Source: Pseudomonadota bacterium
GTDB taxonomy: Bacteria > Myxococcota_A > Polyangia > Polyangiales > Sandaracinaceae
Length of the DNA: 10,073 nt
Assembly: GCA_023427125.1 (NCBI GenBank)
Contig: JAEZBP010000097.1
Span: 1-10,073, forward strand
Direction of reading: 5' to 3'
Shown: positions 1-6,158 of the stretch, one piece after another
Numbering within the stretch: the first letter of the stretch is position 1
Layout of the letters: each line of letters opens with the position of its first letter
Translations under genes and position numbers: made by a program
The notes under the pieces: generated by a model
Seen by the model: the letters and a program-made list of their open reading frames with translations, nothing else
Database searches by the model: none
Told to the model about the DNA's origin: nothing

Positions 1-1
1 G

Positions 2-1045
2 CTGCGCGAGGCGGCGCTCGCGGAGAACCGCGCGCTCCTCACGCGCCTCTCGCGGCAGAGCCTCGTCGAGTCGATCGTCGGCGAGCGCGGCGGCCTCCGC
101 GGGATCATGGAGCGCGTCGAGCAGGTCGCGCGCACCGACGTGCCGGTGCTCATCCTCGGCGAGACCGGCTCCGGCAAGGAGGTGATCGCGCGCGCGATCC
201 ACGAGCGCTCGCCCCGCCAGACGGGCCCGATGGTCCGCGTGAACTGCGGCGCCATCCCGACCGAGCTCGTCGACAGCGAGCTCTTCGGCCACGAGCGCGG
301 CTCGTTCACCGGCGCGCTCGCGACGCGCCTCGGCTGGTTCGAGCGCGCCGACGGCGGGACGCTCTTGCTCGACGAGGTCGGCGAGCTGCCGCTCGCGGCG
401 CAGGTCCGGCTCTTGCGCATCCTCCAGGAGGGCACGCTCTCGCGGGTCGGCGGCGCGCGGCCGATCCACGTGGACGTGCGCATCGTCGCCGCGACGCATC
501 GCGATCTCCACCGCATGGTCGCGCAGGGCGAGTTCCGCGAGGACCTCTGGTACCGGCTCTCGGTCTTCCCGATGCGCCTCCCGCCGCTCCGCGAGCGGCT
601 CGAGGATCTCCCGTCGCTGGCCGCGCACTTCGCGGCGAAGGCGGGCGAGCGGCTCGGCGGCGTGCCGCTCGTGCCCTCGAGCGACGACCTCCGGCTCCTG
701 CTCGCCTATCCGTGGCCCGGCAACGTGCGGGAGCTCGCGGCGGTGATCGAGCGGGCGGCGATCCTCGGCCACGGCAAGCGGCTCGACGTGGTCACCGCGC
801 TCGGCGCCGCACCTCCGCCCGGGGCCGCCCGCCCGAGCGAGCCGAGCGTGCCGGCGCCCAGCGTGTCGTCGCAGACGCTCGATGCGGTCGTCGTCGCGCA
901 CATCGAGCGCACGCTCGCGTCGACCCGTGGTCGCATCGAGGGGCCGCACGGCGCCGCGGCGATGCTCGGGATCAACCCGCACACGCTGCGCGCCAAGATG
1001 CGCAAGCTCTCGATCGAGTGGTCGCGCTTCCGCAGCGCGCGCTGA
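2..1045 (+). CDS. Sigma-54-dependent transcriptional activator (bEBP), 3' part; start lies outside the window
   Basis: The reading frame is open from base 2, so the N-terminal sensor is missing and the first internal ATG (107) is not the start. The first visible residues (LREAALAENRALLTRL) look like a leucine-rich coiled linker, as found after GAF sensors in FhlA/NorR-like regulators. The AAA+ domain follows: Walker A GETGSGKE (about 158-181), the sigma-54 contact loop as GSFTGA (299-316), Walker B LLLDEVGEL (about 364-390), and the arginine-rich FREDLWYRLSVFPMRLPPLRER stretch (about 533-598, shown in two parts: FREDLWYRL and PLRER). The C-terminus is a Fis-type helix-turn-helix containing MLGINPHTLRAKM (about 961-999). 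Family knowledge: such proteins bind upstream DNA and use ATP to open promoters held by RNA polymerase with sigma-54. Sigma-54-like elements precede the next three transcription units, so it is probably their activator (inference). The signal sensed cannot be told because the sensor is off the window. Confidence 0.95.
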   Translation: MREAALAENRALLTRLSRQSLVESIVGERGGLRGIMERVEQVARTDVPVLILGETGSGKEVIARAIHERSPRQTGPMVRVNCGAIPTELVDSELFGHERGSFTGALATRLGWFERADGGTLLLDEVGELPLAAQVRLLRILQEGTLSRVGGARPIHVDVRIVAATHRDLHRMVAQGEFREDLWYRLSVFPMRLPPLRERLEDLPSLAAHFAAKAGERLGGVPLVPSSDDLRLLLAYPWPGNVRELAAVIERAAILGHGKRLDVVTALGAAPPPGAARPSEPSVPAPSVSSQTLDAVVVAHIERTLASTRGRIEGPHGAAAMLGINPHTLRAKMRKLSIEWSRFRSAR

Positions 1046-1061
1046 TCCCCAGCACGGAGGA

Positions 1062-1086
1062 CGGGTCCAGCACATTTGCTGGCCCG
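1062..1086. terminator. Hairpin after the activator gene: terminator or upstream activator-binding dyad
   Basis: An inverted repeat lies 17 bases after the activator stop. Outer arms CGGG/CCCG and inner arms CCAGCA/TGCTGG enclose a CATT loop, giving a 10-bp stem with a single bulged T at 1066. There is no T-tract after it, so it is not a classical intrinsic terminator, though high-GC bacteria often lack one. Alternatively, its centre lies about 87 bases upstream of the start site predicted from the sigma-54 element at 1135-1150. That is the usual distance for an enhancer-binding-protein site, and the dyad could be the activator's operator. The sequence does not decide between the two. Confidence 0.5.
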
Positions 1087-1126
1087 CTCCAGCGCCGACC
1101 ACGGATGACGCGCAAATCGCACGGAT

Positions 1127-1140
1127 AAGCCAGCTGGCTT
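1127..1140. repeat. Perfect 14-bp palindrome upstream of the porin
   Basis: AAGCCAGCTGGCTT reads the same on both strands. It overlaps the first six bases of the sigma-54-like element (1135-1150). A protein bound here would cover the -24 region, so a repressor site is possible; chance is also possible. It shares the CCAGC/GCTGG half-sites with the hairpin at 1062-1086, but with different spacing. Confidence 0.4.
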
Positions 1141-1150
1141 GCGGGCTGCT
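1135..1150 (+). promoter_or_regulatory. Sigma-54-type (-24/-12) promoter of the porin
   Basis: TGGCTTGCGGGCTGCT matches the consensus TGGCACGNNNNTTGCW at TGGC, at G7 and at TGCT, with the required ten bases between GG (1136-1137) and GC (1148-1149). The predicted transcription start is near 1161, three bases before the GTG start codon of the porin. It lies just downstream of a sigma-54 activator gene. No comparable -35/-10 pair was seen in this gap. Confidence 0.55.
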
Positions 1151-1163
1151 GAGCACCCCGGCC

Positions 1164-2383
1164 GTGACCACGCGCGTGATCGTCTTCGCTTCGCTCGTCC
1201 TCACCTTCGCGCTCGCGCGAGGAGCGCGGGCCCAGCCCGAGGAGGAGGAGCCCTAAGAGCTCGAGGTGCGGGTGAGCGCCGAGCAGGGACGCGGCTTCAC
1301 CGTGGCGGTCGGCGAGGTCTTCGCCGCGACGCTCCGCGCGCGCCTGCAGATCCGCAACACCGTGCAGGTCGAGGGCGACGTCGTGAGCGACACGTTCGAG
1401 CTCCGCACCGCGCGCATCTGGTGGACCGGCAGCGTGCTCGATCCGAGCCTGCGCTACGGCCTGCAGCTGGCGCTCGGCGCGAACGACTTCGAGCCCGGCA
1501 ACGCGAGCCCGATCTTCGACGCATACGTCGAGTCGACCCACCTGCGCGAGCTGAACGTGCGCGTCGGCCAGTTCTTCGTGCCCTTCGATCGCGCGCGCAC
1601 GGTGCGCGAGTCGGCGCTGATGACGACCGATCGGAGCGAGGTGGTGCGCGAGCTGACGCTCGATCGCGACATCGGCATCGTGGTGTCGTCGGCCGACCTC
1701 TTCGGCCTCGGCGGGATCCTCGGCTACGCGGTCGGCTTCTTCGGCGGCGACGGGCGCAACCGCGTGGCGCCCGCCGTCCCGGGCTTCCTCTACACCGCGC
1801 GGATCTACGTGCGGCCGATGGGCGCGTTCAACGACGACCAGGAGAGCGATCTCGCGCGGAGCCCCGACCCGCGGCTGATATCGGCGGCGCCTTCGCCTAC
1901 AACACCAACACCGACCGCCCGCGGAGCACGACCGGCACCCGCGCCCTTTCCGCCTTCGTGCGCGCGCGCCCCGACTACGTGCACCTCGCGGCAGACGCGG
2001 TCTTCAAGTGGCGGGGCTTCTCGTTCCTCGGCGAGGTCGTCTGGCGCGACGCCGATCGCGACGTCTACACGTTCAACGACGACGCGGGCGCCGCGCGGAC
2101 CGAGCACACCCGCTCCGGCTGGGGGTACCTGCTCCAGGCGGGGATGCTTGTCTGGGAGGGCCTCGAGCTCTGGGGGCGCTGGGAGCACCTGATCGCCGAT
2201 CCGGCCACCGCCCCCGATCTCGTCCGCCGCGCGAGCGAGCTCGGCCACGGGCTCTCGGCCGGCGCCAACTACTACATCCACGGGCACGCGCTGAAGGTGC
2301 AGGCCGACTGGACCTGCTACTTCGGCGACCGCTTCGACCTCGGCCAGCACTTCGTCCGCGCTCAGCTCGACGCGAGCTTCTGA
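1164..2383 (+). pseudogene. OprO/OprP-type porin, broken by a nonsense codon and a frameshift
   Basis: Read as one piece with the lesions ignored, this encodes about 406 residues, a normal length for phosphate-selective-porin-like (OprO/OprP family) outer-membrane channels. GTG 1164 opens a clean signal peptide (MTTRVIVFASLVLTFALARG, cleavage near ARA|QP). The frame then meets TAA at 1254-1256 and continues in the same frame as ELEVRVSAEQGRGF and the porin N-terminal strands (RLQIRNTVQVEGD, ELRTARIWWTGS, NVRVGQFFVPFDRARTV). One base change (GAA to TAA) explains the stop. Near 1877 the frame is lost: after SPDPRL the family-like continuation DIGGAFAYNTNTDRP is in another frame, as if one G of a GG pair had been deleted (CTGGATATC became CTGATATC). 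The C-terminus VRAQLDASF ends in Phe, as beta-barrel proteins do. No slippery heptamer supports programmed frameshifting. The alternatives are two sequencing or assembly errors, or translation restarting at GTG 1266, which would make a porin without a signal peptide. Confidence 0.85.
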
Positions 2384-2419
2384 CCTGCCTGCGGTGAAGC
2401 CTTCATCGTCGGGCGATCA

Positions 2420-2764
2420 TCAACCCGGGACCGGGACGTAGACCACTTCCGGACCGTGATAGTAGGGCTGATAGGCGGGGCCCGCGCCGCACGCGTAGAC
2501 GTCTCCCGCCATCGCGCAGTCCGGCGGGAGCGCCGTCGCATAGGGCACCGGCGCGCTCGCCGCGTACCGCGCCGACGTCCGGCGCGCCGTTCGGCGTGAG
2601 GAGCGACGGGCCACACCCGCGTAGCTCCCGGGCGTGAGCGGCCGCCCGATCACCGCGTGCGCCTCGCTCGGCGCGAGGACGGCGGGAGCGCCGACCAGCC
2701 CGGTGAGCACGAGGAGCACCGCCGCGAGACCGCGCGTGATCGCCGTCGTAGCTCGACTCATCAT
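2420..2764 (-). CDS. Small exported protein linked to DUF2092
   Basis: A 114-residue protein with an N-terminal signal peptide (hydrophobic AAVLLVLTGLVG, likely cleavage at AHA|V near residue 37). The mature part begins VIGRPLTPGSYAGVARR, then has an Arg/Ser/Thr-rich stretch, two cysteines (PPDC and YACG), and a Tyr/Pro/Val-rich end (YQPYYHGPEVVYVPVPG). I know no named domain. From memory, small proteins with this layout (GRPLTP, ARRTARRT, C...YxC, PYY...VVYV) occur beside DUF2092 genes in other proteobacteria; this should be checked. Its ATG overlaps the DUF2092 stop (ATGA, 2761-2764), and GGAGCAGGA just upstream is a good ribosome site, so the two are translationally coupled. The two cysteines could form a disulfide in the periplasm (inference). 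A longer overlapping frame (2403-2780) has no signal peptide and is a shadow. Confidence 0.8.
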   Translation of the reverse strand: MMSRATTAITRGLAAVLLVLTGLVGAPAVLAPSEAHAVIGRPLTPGSYAGVARRSSRRTARRTSARYAASAPVPYATALPPDCAMAGDVYACGAGPAYQPYYHGPEVVYVPVPG

Positions 2765-3633
2765 GTTCCTGCTCCTTCACTGCCTCGCTGCAGCTCGCGG
2801 CGCGCCAGCGCCCGCGGCGACTCGGCGAGGAAGTCGATCTCCCGCGCGCCGCGCGGCGGCGTGAACGCGAAGTCGCTCGCCGCCACCGCGCTCGGGCCGA
2901 CCTCCCAGTCGCGCATCTCGACGGTGAACTCGGGCGCGCCCTGCACGTCCTCGCTCACGATCACGTAGCGGCGAGGGAGCGGCCGCTCGCCGCGCTCGAC
3001 CCAGAGCTGCCAGTCGACACCGTCACCGCGGAAGGCGACGTGCTCGCACACGACGCCGCCGACCTCGGCGAGGCCGAGATGGCGCCCGCTGCGGACGCCC
3101 TCCATCAACCCCTCGTAGGCGTTCGAGTAGAGCAGGTCCGCCCCCGGCGCCTCGATGTCGAGCCGCTCGCGCGCGAAGTCCAGCGCCGCGTCGAGCTCGT
3201 TCGGAGCTTCCATCTGCGCGTAGAGGTTGTTGCGCTGGCCGTGGACCGTAATGCGCTCGCCGTCGTAGATGAAGACGACGTTCGCCAGGGAGCCCCGTCG
3301 CTCGCTCCGCAGCTTGTTCGGTCGCTGGAGCGCGACGTTCGAGGTGGCGAGCATCTGGATCTTCTCGCCCGAGTCGAGGACGACCTCCGTGGTCGAGTCG
3401 GCCGTCACCCGGAAGGCGGGCAACGATCCGAGATGCTCCGACATCCGCCGCACCACCGCGGCCGCCTGGGGGTCGACCGCGCGTTCTTCTTGGGCACGCC
3501 GCTCACGGGACGGCTCGCCGGATCGCATGCGATCCCCGCCCTCCTGCGCGAACGCGTTGGCGATGAGCAACGCCACGCCGAGCGCCGCCACGGTGCCGGC
3601 CGCCAACCTTCTCCGAAGCGAGCTCGCGCTCAT
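2761..3633 (-). CDS. DUF2092 family exported (periplasmic) protein
   Basis: A 290-residue protein with a signal peptide (MSASSLRRRLAAGTVAALGV, cleavage near AFA|Q at residue 30). Then comes a charged linker and a DUF2092 domain from about residue 50 to 265. Family-like segments are DPQAAAVVRRMSEHL, LPAFRVTADSTTEVVLDSG, LQRPNKLRSE, VFIYDGERITV, NLYAQMEAP, VCEHVAFRGDGVDWQLWVER and PLPRRYVIV. The fold is probably a LolA/RseB-like sheet, judging from the alternating strands and the CEHxAFR...DWQ pattern; its ligand is unknown. It starts at ATG 3633 with a strong ribosome site (GAGGAGGAGAGG directly upstream). It heads a two-gene unit with the small exported protein and is divergent from the SphA-like gene. 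A sigma-54-like element at 3675-3690 would give a leader of about 30 bases. Confidence 0.9.
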   Translation of the reverse strand: MSASSLRRRLAAGTVAALGVALLIANAFAQEGGDRMRSGEPSRERRAQEERAVDPQAAAVVRRMSEHLGSLPAFRVTADSTTEVVLDSGEKIQMLATSNVALQRPNKLRSERRGSLANVVFIYDGERITVHGQRNNLYAQMEAPNELDAALDFARERLDIEAPGADLLYSNAYEGLMEGVRSGRHLGLAEVGGVVCEHVAFRGDGVDWQLWVERGERPLPRRYVIVSEDVQGAPEFTVEMRDWEVGPSAVAASDFAFTPPRGAREIDFLAESPRALARRELQRGSEGAGT

Positions 3634-3674
3634 CCTCTCCTCCTCGCGCCGCAGCGCTCTCCCCGATCGTGGAT

Positions 3675-3690
3675 TGCAAGGCGTCCGCCA
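3675..3690 (-). promoter_or_regulatory. Sigma-54-type (-24/-12) promoter of the DUF2092 unit
   Basis: On the minus strand this reads TGGCGGACGCCTTGCA. It has TGGC and TTGCA, with the ten-base gap between GG (3689-3688) and GC (3677-3676), and is the best sigma-54 match in the window. The predicted start is near 3664, leaving about 30 bases of leader that contain the ribosome site before ATG 3633. That is a normal arrangement. Confidence 0.65.
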
Positions 3691-3729
3691 GCGCGGGCCT
3701 CGCCCGAAGTGAGCCCGACGTCGTGGCGG

Positions 3730-3743
3730 CCGGCGTCAGCCGG
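3730..3743. repeat. Short inverted repeat between the divergent sigma-54-like promoters
   Basis: CCGGC-GTCA-GCCGG forms a 14-base dyad lying about 60-75 bases upstream of both predicted transcription starts (about 3664 and 3799). The position suits a shared activator site, but a 5-bp dyad is common by chance in DNA this rich in GC. Confidence 0.25.
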
Positions 3744-3772
3744 GCGCGTCCGTGCCAGGCGGAGTCGTCGTG

Positions 3773-3788
3773 GGGCACTCGGCTTGCG
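3773..3788 (+). promoter_or_regulatory. Sigma-54-type (-24/-12) promoter of the SphA-like gene
   Basis: GGGCACTCGGCTTGCG contains GGCAC, five free bases, then TTGC, which is the sigma-54 core with exact spacing. Only the outermost T and the final W of the consensus differ. The predicted transcription start is near 3799. If it is real, the GTG codons at 3752 and 3770 are not transcribed from this promoter, and the first usable start is GTG 3800. Confidence 0.55.
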
Positions 3789-3799
3789 TCAGGCTGCCT

Positions 3800-4825
3800 G
3801 TGCGAAGCGGGACCGCGGGCGTGTTCGTGCTCCTCGTGATCGCCTTTGCCTCGCCGGTTGCCGCGCAGGACCTCGGGCATCGCTTCATCGGGACGCTCGG
3901 CGCGCGCGCCGGTGAGCAGCGCGAAGCAGGGCTCTACGTGGCGGACCGGCTCGTCTACTACGGCGCCTCCACGTTCCGTGATCGCCGCGGGCGGCCTCTC
4001 CCGACGGGCGGCGCTCGCCTCGAGGCGCTCGCGAACGCGCTCGGCCTCGCGGCCGCGTTCGAGATCGAGGCGCTCGCGACGTACGTGTCGTTCGCCGCCG
4101 CCGCGCCGCTGGCTCGGGTGTCGCTCGTGGCGGACCTGCCCGAAGCGAGCGTCGACCGCTTCGGGCTCGGTGACGTGTACCTCCAGCCGCTCGCGCTCGG
4201 CTGGCGGCTCCCGCACCTCGATCTGACTGCCTCGTATGCCGTCTACGTGCCGACAGGGCTCTTTCGCCTCGGCGAGGGCGGGCTCAGCCGCGGCCACGTG
4301 ACACACGAGCTCGCGGTGGGCGCGACCTTGTTCTTCGACTCGGAGCGGCGCTTCCGGATCTCGGCGCTCGCGAGCTATGACCTCAACCACCGGAAGATCG
4401 GCGTCGACATCACGCGGGGCGAGACGGTGCAGGTGCAGGGCGGAGTCGGCGCGCTGATCGCCGATCTGATCGACGTCGGCGTGGTGGGCGCCGGGATCTG
4501 GCAGGTCGGCGACGACTCCGGCTCGGAGATCCCCCCTGCGCTCCTCGGCGCCCGGGATCGGGCGCTCGGCATCGGCGGCGAGATCGGCGTGGTGATCGCG
4601 CCGATCCGCGGGCGGCTCGGCGTGCGCTACCTGTGGGAGACCGCCGCGCGCTCGCGCCCCGAGGGCCACGCGCTCGTCTTCGAGCTCGCGATCGTCGCGT
4701 GGACGCCGGAGGCCGACGCCGCACCGAACGATCGAGCTCGCGTCCCTCCCGACGCCTACCGTGTCCGACCACGGGGCTCCCTCGTGCCCGCGACGGCGCT
4801 CTCGCACCCCCTCCGCATCGAGTAG
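3800..4825 (+). CDS. SphA / Phenol_MetA_deg-type outer-membrane beta-barrel protein
   Basis: A 341-residue protein resembling the 'MetA-pathway of phenol degradation' (SphA-like) family of outer-membrane proteins, which are often annotated as transporters although few have been tested. Family-like segments include LGDVYLQPLALGWRLPHLDL, YAVYVPTGLF, THELAVGATLFFD, RFRISALASYDLN, GIWQVGDDSGSEIPP, GARDRALGIGGEIG and LGVRYLWETAARSRPEGHAL. The alternating hydrophobic pattern fits beta strands. GTG 3800 is chosen because it gives a short, canonical signal peptide (MRSGTAGVFVLLVIAFASPV, cleavage at AAQ|D) and lies just after the predicted sigma-54 start. GTG 3770 (GGAG five bases upstream) or GTG 3752 would add 10 or 16 residues. 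The C-terminal ~35 residues (rich in Pro and Arg, no final Phe strand) extend past the barrel and are unusual. It is divergent from the DUF2092 unit and probably co-regulated with it. The substrate is unknown. Confidence 0.85.
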   Translation: MRSGTAGVFVLLVIAFASPVAAQDLGHRFIGTLGARAGEQREAGLYVADRLVYYGASTFRDRRGRPLPTGGARLEALANALGLAAAFEIEALATYVSFAAAAPLARVSLVADLPEASVDRFGLGDVYLQPLALGWRLPHLDLTASYAVYVPTGLFRLGEGGLSRGHVTHELAVGATLFFDSERRFRISALASYDLNHRKIGVDITRGETVQVQGGVGALIADLIDVGVVGAGIWQVGDDSGSEIPPALLGARDRALGIGGEIGVVIAPIRGRLGVRYLWETAARSRPEGHALVFELAIVAWTPEADAAPNDRARVPPDAYRVRPRGSLVPATALSHPLRIE

Positions 4826-4911
4826 AGCGCGACGCGCTGAAACGCGGCCGGGGGAGCGCGGATCAGGCATCTCGAAGCCGCGAGCGCCTGGCGTTCCGCT
4901 ATGCTCGCGGC

Positions 4912-4918
4912 GGAGAGG
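4912..4918 (+). promoter_or_regulatory. Ribosome-binding site fixing the hydrolase start
   Basis: GGAGAGG ends nine bases before ATG 4928. The upstream ATG at 4901 has no such site, and using it would put a charged AAERKRT stretch ahead of the signal peptide. ATG 4928 is therefore the likelier start. Confidence 0.6.
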
Positions 4919-4927
4919 AAACGCACG

Positions 4928-6091
4928 ATGCGCGCACTGATGATCGCGGCGATCGGTCTGGTGGGTTGCGGCTACGAGGACGGGCTTCCGGCGCCGCCGC
5001 AGGGCGGCGAGTGGATCGAGATCGAGCCGGCCGGCGAGACGATCTGCTCGGACGGCAGCCCTTATCGGTTCTTCGTTCGCGGGGGCGATCCCGAGCGGGT
5101 CGTGATCGACTTCCGCGGCGGCGGCGCATGCTGGGATCCGAACACGTGCACGGCCGCCGACGTGCTCTACGCGTCGCGGGCCGACGAGCTCGAGACGTTC
5201 CTGCAGGCGCTCGATGCCGGCCGGATCGGCGGCATCTTCGACGGCGCCGCCGATCGCGAGCTCGCCGGCTGGACGATCGTCCACATGCCCTACTGCACGG
5301 GCGACATCCACTGGGGCGACGCGGTGCAGGAGTACCTCCCCGATCTCACCGTGCACCACAAGGGCTTCGTGAACGCGCGGACCGTGCTCGAGTGGGTCTA
5401 CGCGCGCTACGCCTCGCCGGACACCATCCTCGTCTCGGGCTGCAGCGCGGGCGCGTACGGCGCGGCGCTCCACTCGGCGTACATCGCCGACCACTACCCC
5501 GGCGCGAGCATCCGCGTCCTCGCCGACTCCGGCGCCGGGATCATCACCGACGACTTCCTGACCGCCAGCCTCCCGAACTGGAATGCGCGGCAGAACCTGC
5601 CGCCCTTCATCCCGGCGCTGCAGCGTCCAGTTGATCAGCTCTCCCTGCCCGAGCTCTATGTCGCCGTCGGCCAGCACTTCCCGGAGATGCGCCTCGCGCA
5701 GACCGGGGCCCACTACGATCAGGACCAGATCTTCTACTACACGGCGATGGGCGGCCGCGCCTCCGAGTGGCCGGTGCGCTTCCGCGAGAGCCTCGAGACG
5801 ATCAGCGCGTCCTTGCCCGACACGTTCCGCTACTACGTGCCGCCGGGGCCCGTGCACTGCGTGACGCCGTACCCGTTCTACTTCGAGCGTGAGGTCTCCG
5901 GCGTGCGCCTCTCAGATTGGGTGGAGGAGCTCGTCCTCTCCGACGCGCCGCCTCCCAGCGTCGCGTGCGAGGGCGCCGAGTGCTGCGACGATCCGATCTG
6001 CGTCGAGTGCGCGGCGAACGGCAACACCGACCTCTGGTGCGGCTTCTGCCGCGGCTGGCCCGACGAGTGGCCGGAGTGCGCGACGCCCTGA
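4928..6091 (+). CDS. Pectinacetylesterase/NOTUM-family hydrolase, lipoprotein
   Basis: A 387-residue protein beginning with a short lipoprotein signal (MRALMIAAIGLVGC, lipid attached at Cys14). The alpha/beta-hydrolase core of the pectinacetylesterase/NOTUM family follows: the oxyanion segment DFRGGGACWDPNTC, the nucleophile elbow VSGCSAGAYG with Ser173, Asp264 in YDQDQIFYY (matching the DxxQ of NOTUM) and His310 in PGPVHCV. All three catalytic residues are present, so it should be active. Family members remove acyl groups: acetate from pectin in plants, palmitoleate from Wnt in animals. The bacterial substrate here is unknown. After the core (about residue 345 onward) comes a tail with eight cysteines (including ECC and WCGFC) that is not part of the usual family. 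Neighbours do not reveal a pathway. A Sec/Lol-exported, membrane-anchored enzyme facing the periplasm or the outside is inferred. Confidence 0.9.
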   Translation: MRALMIAAIGLVGCGYEDGLPAPPQGGEWIEIEPAGETICSDGSPYRFFVRGGDPERVVIDFRGGGACWDPNTCTAADVLYASRADELETFLQALDAGRIGGIFDGAADRELAGWTIVHMPYCTGDIHWGDAVQEYLPDLTVHHKGFVNARTVLEWVYARYASPDTILVSGCSAGAYGAALHSAYIADHYPGASIRVLADSGAGIITDDFLTASLPNWNARQNLPPFIPALQRPVDQLSLPELYVAVGQHFPEMRLAQTGAHYDQDQIFYYTAMGGRASEWPVRFRESLETISASLPDTFRYYVPPGPVHCVTPYPFYFEREVSGVRLSDWVEELVLSDAPPPSVACEGAECCDDPICVECAANGNTDLWCGFCRGWPDEWPECATP

Positions 6092-6136
6092 GCGGGCATG
6101 AGTTAATCCCGCCCCGGGAGCGCCGAGCGGCGGCGC
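6092..6136. terminator. Two hairpins in the convergent gap
   Basis: Between the converging hydrolase and lipoprotein genes there are two stems. The first is GCGGG (6092-6096) with CCCGC (6108-6112), extended by AT/AT if the C at 6097 is bulged. The second is GCGCCG (6120-6125) with CGGCGC (6131-6136) around a five-base loop. Neither is followed by a T-tract on either strand. Position favours a bidirectional terminator; sequence support is modest. Confidence 0.35.
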
Positions 6137-6158
6137 GAGCTTCAGCGCGGTGAAGCAC

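Noticed and set aside
1064..1080. GG...TTGCT as a second sigma-54 element before the porin
   Set aside because: Spacing is two bases too long, and the TTGCT is explained by the hairpin arm.
1101..1126. Direct repeat ACGGAT at 1101 and 1121 with nearby CGC motifs
   Set aside because: Only six bases, two copies; may be chance.
1139..1876. Upstream half of the long frame that carries the porin C-terminus
   Set aside because: Arg-rich and not porin-like; the porin N-terminus is in a different frame up to about 1877, so this part is a shadow joined by the frameshift.
1870..1885. Programmed -1 frameshifting in the porin
   Set aside because: No slippery heptamer or downstream pseudoknot is evident, and the separate nonsense codon points to decay or sequence error instead.
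4826..4838. Dyad AGCGCG-A-CGCGCT after the SphA-like gene as a terminator
   Set aside because: The loop would be one base; opening it leaves a 4-bp stem with no T-tract, too weak to call.
4889..4905. Possible sigma-54 promoter before the hydrolase (TGGC...ATGCT)
   Set aside because: The gap between GG and GC is eleven bases instead of ten, which normally abolishes sigma-54 binding. The TATGCT within it could be a -10 box but has no convincing -35.
3503..5857. 784-residue open frame on the minus strand
   Set aside because: It lies antisense to the SphA-like and hydrolase genes, is rich in Arg/His/Ala/Glu with no domain, and is a typical GC-rich shadow.
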